Shown here in pieces: positions 25,532 through 33,255 of a stretch of DNA of 64,000 nucleotides. The translations under genes and the position numbers were made by a program. The stretch spans positions 372,001 through 436,000 of the forward strand of contig JAYZEN010000001.1 of assembly GCA_036337295.1 (NCBI GenBank). The letters run 5' to 3'. Below the pieces are notes generated by a model. That model searched no databases. It saw only the letters and a list, made by a program, of their open reading frames with translations, and was not told the origin of the DNA. Position 1 is the stretch's first letter, and the number at the start of each line of letters is the position of its first letter. This DNA is from Ketobacter sp036337295 (GTDB taxonomy: Bacteria > Pseudomonadota > Gammaproteobacteria > Pseudomonadales > Ketobacteraceae).

Positions 25532-27172
25532 TTAGTTCACCAGACGTTCAACACCGGCGGCCTCGATCACCTTGCGCTGATACCAGCCGACCCGCTCACC
25601 CCGCAGGCGGGCCTGCGCTTCATGATAAACCGGGTTCACGCTCACCGAGTCCGGCATCAACCAGTTGTACAGCTTGGAAGAAGGCTTGATCCAACCGTAG
25701 TAGTTGATGGAATACCACAGCCCGTAATCCATGTCGTATTGCTCACGAATGGGCGCAGGCAGAGTGATTGACGTGGTCACTTCCTGGATCCAGAGCGGCA
25801 GAGCCAGAATCCCGCCCTGATTAAACAAGTCTTCCTTCAGCAATTTGGCATTGTCGGTCACCGTCAACTGGGGGCTGTGCACCATGGTCTCCACATAGTC
25901 TTCAAATGCGCTCCAGTTTGGTGGGTTAGCGCTCTCTGGTATACCGAAGATCATGTTGAATAACTTGATCTCTTCATAGAACTGATTCTGCTCGGCCGGG
26001 GTCAGGGGCTCTTCGTATTCCTCATACATTTTCGCCAGCGTATCCCACAGGGTAGCCGACACCCAGATCATGGCCGAGACTTCGTTCGCGCCGTAATTGC
26101 TGCCTTCTTTGAACGCACCCGCTTTATAGGGAATCTGGCCTTCAATGGCGTTATGAATCTTGTGCACCGTGTTCGCCGCCTCCATCACTTGCGGCATGCT
26201 GCCGTAGACGATGGTGGAAATGTAGATGAACGTCCGGCGTGCCCGCTCCAGGGGGTCATAGCGCACAATGGAGTGCTCATCAATACCAGCGGTAATCCAG
26301 GGGTGGGCAGTCTGCAGCAACAACGCCCGGCCGGCACCCATGGCGGCTGGTGTCACTCGGGAAGTGAGGCGCCACATCATGGAATCCGGTCCATACAAGC
26401 CGATGCGGGTGTCCGGTATAGAGCCGTGCACCTTATAGAGCTGCTTGCAGAAGTCCTGATCGTTGATCCAGCGTGGCAGAGGCGCCTCCCCATTGCGCGG
26501 CACCAGATGATCGATGGTAGCACCGTAATGCTGGCCATGGGCTGAATCCGAATGGGAAGTCACCGCCTCCGCATCGAAATCCGTTGGACAAGGCGTGCTG
26601 AGATAGCCGGTTTCCGCCCGGACCAGCTCCATTTCCACTTTGGTTTTCTGCTTCTTCAGAGAAATCTTGTCCGGTATCCGATAGCGACCCACTTCCATGT
26701 AGTTGTCGTATTCGATGTCCCAGTTGGCTTCCTGAATCTGCTCCACCCGGTCTTCCTCGGTGGTAATTTTTGCGTCCCCACTGGCAGGCAGAGCCCGCAG
26801 CCAGAAGCCCAGGTTGTCCATGGGCAGGTTTTCCCGCACGGCATTGGCCAACTCCCGGCTTTGGGGGTCTTTCACCTCCACAGCCACATCCGGCTCTCCC
26901 TCATATCCGGAGATAACGGCCTTGGCTTCGCCCACCGGGGAATCGGGGCGCAGCGACAGCTGGTATTCACCATCCACTTGTCGGTACTCGAACCAGGTTT
27001 TCTGCTTTCCAGAGGCATTCTTGATGGAAACCTGACCTTCGACGGACCACTCGCTGAGGCTTTCCGGGTCGGCGGGGACAAATTCCTTTTTTGGTAATAT
27101 TGAAGAGCATCCCTGCAAGATCACACCAGATAGGAGCAAACAGGGCAATGCGAGAGATCGAAGGGCTTGCAT
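25532..27172 (-). CDS. LolB-like lipoprotein domain fused to MpaB/DUF2236 oxygenase domain
   Basis: 546-aa lipoprotein. Residues 1-22 are a signal peptide with lipobox LQGC. About 40-195 resemble LolB, the outer-membrane acceptor of lipoproteins (WSVEGQVSIKNASGKQKTWF, SPVGEAKAVISG, VGRYRIPDKISL). After a linker, about 250-500 match DUF2236/MpaB, the heme-b family that includes rubber oxygenase Lcp: RALLLQTAHPWITAGIDEHS, DPLERARRTF and VHKIHNAIEG carry its conserved His and Arg. So a lipid-binding fold seems joined to an oxygenase on the membrane. A GGAGGTGG site precedes the ATG. It is coupled to the FMN-binding gene. Both domain calls are by eye; the fusion is uninterrupted in frame. Confidence 0.8.
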   Translation of the reverse strand: MQALRSLALPCLLLSGVILQGCSSILPKKEFVPADPESLSEWSVEGQVSIKNASGKQKTWFEYRQVDGEYQLSLRPDSPVGEAKAVISGYEGEPDVAVEVKDPQSRELANAVRENLPMDNLGFWLRALPASGDAKITTEEDRVEQIQEANWDIEYDNYMEVGRYRIPDKISLKKQKTKVEMELVRAETGYLSTPCPTDFDAEAVTSHSDSAHGQHYGATIDHLVPRNGEAPLPRWINDQDFCKQLYKVHGSIPDTRIGLYGPDSMMWRLTSRVTPAAMGAGRALLLQTAHPWITAGIDEHSIVRYDPLERARRTFIYISTIVYGSMPQVMEAANTVHKIHNAIEGQIPYKAGAFKEGSNYGANEVSAMIWVSATLWDTLAKMYEEYEEPLTPAEQNQFYEEIKLFNMIFGIPESANPPNWSAFEDYVETMVHSPQLTVTDNAKLLKEDLFNQGGILALPLWIQEVTTSITLPAPIREQYDMDYGLWYSINYYGWIKPSSKLYNWLMPDSVSVNPVYHEAQARLRGERVGWYQRKVIEAAGVERLVN

Positions 27173-27209
27173 AGAGCCACCTCCACAGGTAGGTACATCA
27201 GTTCTATTT

Positions 27210-27236
27210 GTTATACCTGGCCCATCCTAACGACAA
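27210..27236 (-). promoter_or_regulatory. Possible promoter of the LolB-MpaB operon
   Basis: On the minus strand TATAAC (27215-27210) follows a TTGTCG near 27236-27231 with a short 15-base spacer. It fits a separate transcript, since a terminator separates this gene from the DUF1501-like gene upstream. Confidence 0.3.
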
Positions 27237-27313
27237 CGAGACATTATTTCAATATTGTCCCAGGAAAAGAAATTTAGCCGCTTTGTTAAGGAAGGTAACT
27301 GGGACGGGGAACG

Positions 27314-27350
27314 AAAAAAGGCCGGTACTTTGTGTACCGGCCTTTTCGCT
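27314..27350 (-). terminator. Intrinsic terminator after the DUF1501-like gene
   Basis: Perfect 11-base stem AAGGCCGGTAC (27318-27328) and GTACCGGCCTT (27334-27344) with a five-base loop. On the minus strand the stem ends in a run of T. It ends the three-gene cytochrome operon. Confidence 0.85.
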
Positions 27351-27372
27351 GTAGGCATCGGCCGAATCCCGA

Positions 27373-28941
27373 TCAGCCAGAGTTCATCGTACCGTTCACA
27401 ATACCCTGGAACATGGTCAGGCTGTCACGCATGCTGGCGTTACCCAATCCGTGATTCGGGAACGCTGTGGTGAACTGGTTCTGCTGTCCATGCAGCGCCA
27501 TGTAGTTCAACACCACGGTCTCCACCAGCAGGTTGGGGTTATTGGCCGCGGGGCTGGAAGCCGTCTCCACAGAACCATCCGCCCGGAACCATCCGATCTG
27601 ACGACCAGAAGCATTGCCTGTCAAGGCAGCACGTCCACCCGGATTGTAGACCAGGAAAAAAGACGCCGCGGTGGAAGAGTTATCCCCCGTCCACACACCT
27701 TTGCCGCGACCGTTCATGGACTCGTCAATCATGCCGTTACTGGCCACAGAACCATCACTGAACACGTAGAGGAACAGCGGTACGCCCACCCGATGGGCAT
27801 ATTCAATACAGGCCCCCATGCAGCGCCCGGCCCGCAGGTCCCGAACTTCGCCCGTGGAGCGATCGCCGGTGTGGTAATCAAACCCGCCCATGGTGACCGT
27901 GCCGGCACCGGCAAAACCGTTCACCACCAGTTTCATTACTGAAGCAGTCTTGCGGAACTCTCCGTCGGAGAATTCACCGGAACTGAAGATGCCCGCCGGA
28001 CCCACGATGTCCGGGTCACTCTCAGGATTCAAGGTCGCCGGATTACCATAGCGAGCCGCCAGGTCTGCCGCTTTCACGTAACCACACCTTACCAGCTCTT
28101 TAATCAGGGCTTCCCGAGTCACGATGGGCTGTGCACTCATCTTCTGGTCACTGATGCGATACATCGCCTCCATGACGCTGACCACATCCTCCTGCTCTAA
28201 CAATCCCACCAGTTTCCCGGTATCGACCAAACCGGTTACGTCGGAAGGCCGATCCACTTTAGTCGGTCGTACGCTGGGATTGATCAGCATGGCGGGTGCC
28301 ATGGAATTACCGCCGGAGTCAGAGCTGCGGGAGCCTATCAATGTCAATAGCTCGCCATCCGCTCCGGCCCGCCAGATACCATACATGGGATTGTGAGGGT
28401 TATTGCCTGTGTCGTTTTCAGAACGCGCGGGAATCACCGCACCATCCACCAGTTGCAACGCCTCGCTGGATGCTTTTTCCCGAATGCCCCGACCGAAGGC
28501 GCTGTCGGTGTGGAACAGCAAGCCCATGGTGGTATCGATAAAGTCACTGACGCTGGTGTCCGGGTTCATGATGCTGGGCACCATATCCCCGGGCAGCCCC
28601 ATTTTGTTGTAACCGGCGGTGCTGATGAAATCCTCCTGACCACCCCGTTGCCCAACCAACACGTTGGAGCCGGCAATATTGGCGCCACCGGCCAGGTCAA
28701 AACAGATGAAGGGAATTTTGCCAGCACCTTGCACGGCGATACCGCAGGCCTCAATTTCATCAGCCAGCTCTGCGTAGGCCGCTCTGGGGTTGGCAAACAT
28801 GCCCATGATGCCCGGCCCCAGTACACTGGCGGCACCGGTCATCATACCCTGGCGGATAAAGTCGCGGCGGGTCTTGGGGCGCTCGTGGTCAGCATGCAAC
28901 AGCGGGGTATTGGGATCTAAAGTATTTGGTTTCTTTTTCAT
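27373..28941 (-). CDS. Tat-exported DUF1501-like protein
   Basis: 522 aa with a twin-arginine-type signal (TRRDFIRQGMMTGAASVLGP, about 22-41). The mature part holds FICFDLAGGANIAGSNVLVG and an FDYHTGDRSTGEVRDL block, as in DUF1501 proteins related to the alkaline-phosphatase fold. Relatives are often misnamed GspF. DUF1501 proteins pair with c-type cytochrome genes in many bacteria but their activity is unknown. The ATG at 28941 has GAGGGTAG upstream and lies ten bases after the LamG cytochrome gene; earlier in-frame codons lack signal character. A strong terminator follows it. Confidence 0.7.
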   Translation of the reverse strand: MKKKPNTLDPNTPLLHADHERPKTRRDFIRQGMMTGAASVLGPGIMGMFANPRAAYAELADEIEACGIAVQGAGKIPFICFDLAGGANIAGSNVLVGQRGGQEDFISTAGYNKMGLPGDMVPSIMNPDTSVSDFIDTTMGLLFHTDSAFGRGIREKASSEALQLVDGAVIPARSENDTGNNPHNPMYGIWRAGADGELLTLIGSRSSDSGGNSMAPAMLINPSVRPTKVDRPSDVTGLVDTGKLVGLLEQEDVVSVMEAMYRISDQKMSAQPIVTREALIKELVRCGYVKAADLAARYGNPATLNPESDPDIVGPAGIFSSGEFSDGEFRKTASVMKLVVNGFAGAGTVTMGGFDYHTGDRSTGEVRDLRAGRCMGACIEYAHRVGVPLFLYVFSDGSVASNGMIDESMNGRGKGVWTGDNSSTAASFFLVYNPGGRAALTGNASGRQIGWFRADGSVETASSPAANNPNLLVETVVLNYMALHGQQNQFTTAFPNHGLGNASMRDSLTMFQGIVNGTMNSG

Positions 28942-28951
28942 GTCACTACCC

Positions 28952-31594
28952 TCACTGTACCAGTACGGCGGCCGAGCCAAGCGCGGCGGCACAGGTTGCT
29001 TTAACAATTTTCTGAGTTACGTCAGCGCCTTCTCCGCTGTGGCGATCCTCCGCCAGTAATCTAATCAGATTATCCAGTTCCGTTTTCATATCCAGCTCAT
29101 TGGGCTGCGATTCCAGACCGGTGCCCACCGCTTTGGCAAACAGCGGATCAATGATGGCATCGCGCTCCACTGAACTGTCAAAGGCCGGCGTCACCCCCAG
29201 GTTGAAATTACCAAAGGCGGGGAAGAACGCGGTGCGCAGGGCGGTGTCATCCACCAGCTCACTGCAATACTCAATGGCCATCTGGGCAATCGCCATCTGA
29301 TGGGACGACAGGAACGTCTCCGCCGAGGTGGTGGTGGGCAACTGCTGCTTCACCGTTTCATAGGTGGACACCACATTGCTGTTGGTGACCGGCACCCCGG
29401 TGATCTTGGACAGGGAAGCATTGATCTCGGCAAAGTTGCGCATGCCCACATCCGGTTCCTGCGCAGACACCGCAGGTGCCGAGGGGCTGACCACAGCCTC
29501 CACCCGCACGTCGCTGTAGCTGCCGACCTGCTCAAAGGTCAGGAAGAACTCATCGGAGTTGGAACCGCCTTCCAGCGGCAGGATGGTACCGATGCGGGAC
29601 AGGGGCTGCCCCTCTTCTTCGCTATAGAGCGATGCTTCCAACGTGGTTTGCAGCTTGGCATAGGCCTGGCCTACAGCCGGTTCCTTACCGTTGATGCCCA
29701 CCCGCATGCCTTGCAGTGGAACGCCACTGAAACTGGCCGGCGTGGCACTGGAATCGGTGCCGTTGGCACGAATGCGATACAGGAACGGATCGCTGAACAG
29801 GTAACTGTAGCTGTCAAAGATCGCTGCCTCGAACACCACATAGCTGTCGAAGCCGTCATCGATGCCCGTCAGATCGTCACAGTTATTGCTGGCATCGCAA
29901 TGCTCCAGCTTGAACAGCAGGTAGTACTTTTCACCCACACCTGCGTCGAAGTTGGTGGTGATCTCCTCCTGGTTAAGCGCACGGTCATAGATCGCGGCAA
30001 AGCGGATAATGCCCTCCCACGGATGTTCTCCGGAGGCTTCGTTACCCATGATGAAGACAAAGCTGTCATCCCAGCCACTGAGGCTACCGACAGATGAGGG
30101 ATCTTCATCACCGGTGAAGACGCCGTTCACGTAAATGCGGCGACCATCAATGGGATCGAAGGTCATCACCACATGCTGCAGGGTGGCCTGCAGGCGCTCA
30201 TCGTCGTCCGCGGTGGACAGGGCCGGCTGGCCATTGCCATCGGTGCTGGAGCTGCGGTGGAGGAAATCGTAGTTATACAAGGTCTGGCCCAGAGTGAAGT
30301 TACGGCTGCTGTTACCATCAGAATAGGTCATGATGCGGGCCGGGCCTTCCTGGGTTACGTTGGCCGGAGCCACCCAGGCTTCCAGGGAATAGGCGTTGCT
30401 GGAGCGGATGCGGTTGGCCAGTTTGCGGCTGGAGACGATGCTGGCCTGGGCCTTGCCGCCCGCCAGGAACTGGATGCCGTTACCGCCCACCCAGTTGTAA
30501 TCGCCATCCAGATCCAGGTTCATGGCCGGGTCCACGCCGCTCTTGTCCAGAATCAGGGTACCGTCCCCTTCCGAGAACTCCCACATGGCAATGGCGCCGG
30601 TATCCACCCGACCGCCACCGCTGGCCAGAATGCCATCCCGCTCCAGAATCAGGGCGCGACTGGTGAGCCAGTTTTCAGGCACTTCACTGGGCGAAGGAAT
30701 CGCGGCTTCAAACAGCTTGATCGCGTTCAGCATCTCCTGGGCGTTGGCCATGCAGTCCTCGCCACAGTTGTGGAACTCACTGCGCTGGCGCACCACAAAG
30801 CGGGACAATGCCTCTGCCAGGGGGCGATCCTGCACGCCGTCTTCGATATCAATCTTGCTGCGGGACAGGTCATAGGCTTCGTAAATATCATCGCTGGTGA
30901 AGAACGGCTGCTGGGCCGTCACCGCATCGGCGCGATGGCAGCTATCGCAGTTGTAATCCGAGAACAGCGGGTAGATATACGTCTGGAACGCCGTAACCGC
31001 CGCATCGTAGCCGTCGGTGCCGGATACCGGCAGTTGCTTGGTGACGGTAATGACATGGGCATCCGGTGCCGACAGCTGAATTTCGGTGCTGCTGGAGCTC
31101 ACCCCATTCAACCAACGGTCGATGAAATCCGTCATCTCGGAAGCACAGGCTGCCGGGCTCGACAACCAGCAGGCCTGCTGGTGGTTGGCCGCAGCGTATT
31201 CCACGAACTTGGAATCCCCGGGATTGTTGCGGTTGATATGGTTGCGGGCCGCATTATAGGCGGCATCCACATCGCTGCTATTTAGGAAGAACGGTGCCTG
31301 GGTGCTGTTATGGCAGCCTCCGCAATCTTTGGTACGCAGCTCATCATAGAAGAACTGCTTGAAGCGGCAGACTTCGGCGATGGTATCCGCATCGGAATAG
31401 CTGTGACCGCACTGGGCACCGGTATAGGGGCTGTCATCCACCACCACCGCGTTGCCGTTACCACCCAATCCGTTGTTGTACTGGGCGTTGGTTTCCGTTG
31501 AGGCACCGCCGCCACAGCCGGACAGCACCAACATCAGGGATGCCAGCAGCGGCATCAACCCGTTTCTCAATTTCATTTCGCTTAACACATTCAT
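28952..31594 (-). CDS. Di-heme c-type lipoprotein with LamG domain
   Basis: About 880 aa, lipoprotein signal with LSGC at residue 27. Two c-type heme sites follow, CGGCH (91-95) and CDSCH (216-220), each within a cytochrome-like module. Residues about 330-560 form a LamG/concanavalin-like sandwich (SLEAWVAPANV, VVMTFDPIDGRRIYVNG) that often binds sugars or proteins. The last 300 residues have no family I recognise. The ATG at 31594 has GGAG seven bases upstream. It sits 43 bases after the mono-heme gene and is part of a three-gene operon. It is probably surface-facing and electron-carrying. Confidence 0.8.
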   Translation of the reverse strand: MNVLSEMKLRNGLMPLLASLMLVLSGCGGGASTETNAQYNNGLGGNGNAVVVDDSPYTGAQCGHSYSDADTIAEVCRFKQFFYDELRTKDCGGCHNSTQAPFFLNSSDVDAAYNAARNHINRNNPGDSKFVEYAAANHQQACWLSSPAACASEMTDFIDRWLNGVSSSSTEIQLSAPDAHVITVTKQLPVSGTDGYDAAVTAFQTYIYPLFSDYNCDSCHRADAVTAQQPFFTSDDIYEAYDLSRSKIDIEDGVQDRPLAEALSRFVVRQRSEFHNCGEDCMANAQEMLNAIKLFEAAIPSPSEVPENWLTSRALILERDGILASGGGRVDTGAIAMWEFSEGDGTLILDKSGVDPAMNLDLDGDYNWVGGNGIQFLAGGKAQASIVSSRKLANRIRSSNAYSLEAWVAPANVTQEGPARIMTYSDGNSSRNFTLGQTLYNYDFLHRSSSTDGNGQPALSTADDDERLQATLQHVVMTFDPIDGRRIYVNGVFTGDEDPSSVGSLSGWDDSFVFIMGNEASGEHPWEGIIRFAAIYDRALNQEEITTNFDAGVGEKYYLLFKLEHCDASNNCDDLTGIDDGFDSYVVFEAAIFDSYSYLFSDPFLYRIRANGTDSSATPASFSGVPLQGMRVGINGKEPAVGQAYAKLQTTLEASLYSEEEGQPLSRIGTILPLEGGSNSDEFFLTFEQVGSYSDVRVEAVVSPSAPAVSAQEPDVGMRNFAEINASLSKITGVPVTNSNVVSTYETVKQQLPTTTSAETFLSSHQMAIAQMAIEYCSELVDDTALRTAFFPAFGNFNLGVTPAFDSSVERDAIIDPLFAKAVGTGLESQPNELDMKTELDNLIRLLAEDRHSGEGADVTQKIVKATCAAALGSAAVLVQ

Positions 31595-31637
31595 TTTAAT
31601 TCTCCACAGTATCCTGTTAGGCCTGTACAACCGGGGC

Positions 31638-32858
31638 TCAGTCGCCACGACAGTAAACTGCGGCATCGGTGAACGCAGTCTGCAGGTTGTAATTGCTGGC
31701 TTCTAAGTTGGTCACCATGGACGACACTTGCGAGTGATCCGCACTGGTGGTGGGCTCGTGCAAGCAAACGGTCTGGAATACCTGTTTGACCTGGCATTCC
31801 GCAAAGGCTTCAGAGTGGGTCAGTTCCATACCCATGGACTTGGCGCCAGTACCACTGCCGGGCAAACCGGCATCCCAGCCCAGGGCTGAGTTGGGGCCTT
31901 CGCGCCAGTAATTGGTCCAGGCATTGTCGGGCGTGGAGTAACCATAACGGAAGTTGTCCGCATTGATGTGGTATTTGGGCTGAACCGTGTTGGCCGTGTA
32001 TTCCAGGCGGCCTTCTTCGGTCCCTTCTTCACCGGTCCAGTTGTAATAGGCGAAGGCCTGGGCCAGCGGGTCCATGCCTGCATGGCAACCCACGCAACGG
32101 TTGAGGAAGATGCGGCTGTCACCGCCGGGACTGCGCGAGACATCCTGCCGAATCCGGTCTGGCGTACGGGTGGTGTCCTGCACCTGCTCCAGATCCCGGC
32201 ACATAAAATTCATCAGGGTGAAACGGAACATAGCCCGGTTGGTCCCTGCCACGAAATAGGCTTTGGCCGCGGCCCGGGTGGTCATCACCCCGGCGGTGGC
32301 GCTGGAATCCAGCCCGGTCACACTGGACTGGCTGGTGCGCTGCAGCACACTCTCGCTGCCCAGATTGCCCCCACTGTCCTCGAGGGCGGCATAGTGGTCG
32401 TTATTGTCGTTGGAATAGGCCGGCAACCCGCCGGACACGCCCACGTACAAAACGTCATCGTAGAGGACCTTTCGAAAATCATCTCCATCCCGCACCAGGC
32501 CAATCACCGTCGCGGTGAAGTCATTCAGGTCGGCGAACATGGTCTGCTCTTCATTGGTCCAGGGGGTCACCATGTTCTTCAGGGTCACGTTGAAAAACCC
32601 GGAAGACGACAACGCCAACTCCGCCGCGGCTTTGGCTTCCGCCTCACCGTCGGTGATGTCATCGTCGTTGACGTCCATAATGGCCAGCATGGCGGTCAAT
32701 TCAGTGTCTGTAGGAGGCACGCCGGCTATGCGGTCGTACATTCGCTTGGCTTGATCCCGCGCCCCGGCCTGGGCCAGGCTTCCGGTTGTGGCCAGCGCCA
32801 CTCCCAGAACCACAGCACTGACACTTAGCGCACGGTTTACTTTTCTCGTTGTTAACAT
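31638..32858 (-). CDS. Exported mono-heme protein, PSD1/DUF1588-like
   Basis: 406 aa with signal peptide (cleavage near SLAQAGA, residue 32). One heme site CVGCHAGMDPLAQAF (255-269) resembles the CxxCHxxxDPxG pattern of planctomycete-type cytochromes (DUF1588/PSD1). The N-terminal RDQAKRMYDRIAGVPPTDTE is also typical of that group. Such proteins occur with DUF1501 partners, as here. Axial ligand and substrate are unknown. It is first in the operon with the LamG and DUF1501-like genes. Confidence 0.75.
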   Translation of the reverse strand: MLTTRKVNRALSVSAVVLGVALATTGSLAQAGARDQAKRMYDRIAGVPPTDTELTAMLAIMDVNDDDITDGEAEAKAAAELALSSSGFFNVTLKNMVTPWTNEEQTMFADLNDFTATVIGLVRDGDDFRKVLYDDVLYVGVSGGLPAYSNDNNDHYAALEDSGGNLGSESVLQRTSQSSVTGLDSSATAGVMTTRAAAKAYFVAGTNRAMFRFTLMNFMCRDLEQVQDTTRTPDRIRQDVSRSPGGDSRIFLNRCVGCHAGMDPLAQAFAYYNWTGEEGTEEGRLEYTANTVQPKYHINADNFRYGYSTPDNAWTNYWREGPNSALGWDAGLPGSGTGAKSMGMELTHSEAFAECQVKQVFQTVCLHEPTTSADHSQVSSMVTNLEASNYNLQTAFTDAAVYCRGD

Positions 32859-33255
32859 GGCTCTACACCTATCATTCCTGGCTAATCCAAACTGCGACAG
32901 CGCCTACAGACCATATCCATCAAGCTAAGCATTGTAATTGTAGTACCGGTTGACTATTAGACAAACGGGCCGTTTTGACGGCTTAGTGTTGTTGTTGACC
33001 GAATTGCCTTCAACCATATTTACTTAGAGCGACGCAGATTTACGGATGCTACAGACTCAGTTTAAACAGCACTCCGGCGGATAATGCGTGACCGGTATCG
33101 CAAACTGACAATTCGTGAGCAGCGGAATAACCACATTGTGAATCAGTCCAAATTTAGAGCACCTTGGAACGTGCAAAACTTTGCATACTAAGAGAAGACA
33201 ACGGCGTGGTGACCGGCGCACAGCGCAACGGCACCACTCACTTTGGAATAAAAAA
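32859..33255. other. Divergent regulatory region of the cytochrome genes
   Basis: 397 bases without a gene. Leftward, a promoter-like pair is seen at 32937-32964. Rightward, only a weak TTGGAA (33164-33169) and TACTAA (33186-33191) precede the HzsA-like gene. No operator I can name is present. Confidence 0.5.
32937..32964 (-). promoter_or_regulatory. Likely promoter of the mono-heme/LamG/DUF1501 operon
   Basis: On the minus strand TTGTCT (32964-32959) and TACAAT (32942-32937) are 16 bases apart; TACAAT is repeated in tandem just after. The start codon is about 70 bases downstream. Confidence 0.4.

Noticed and set aside
27373..28941. Type II secretion protein GspF
   Set aside because: Relatives are sometimes labelled so, but this protein has a Tat signal and a DUF1501-like body and lacks the GspF membrane helices.
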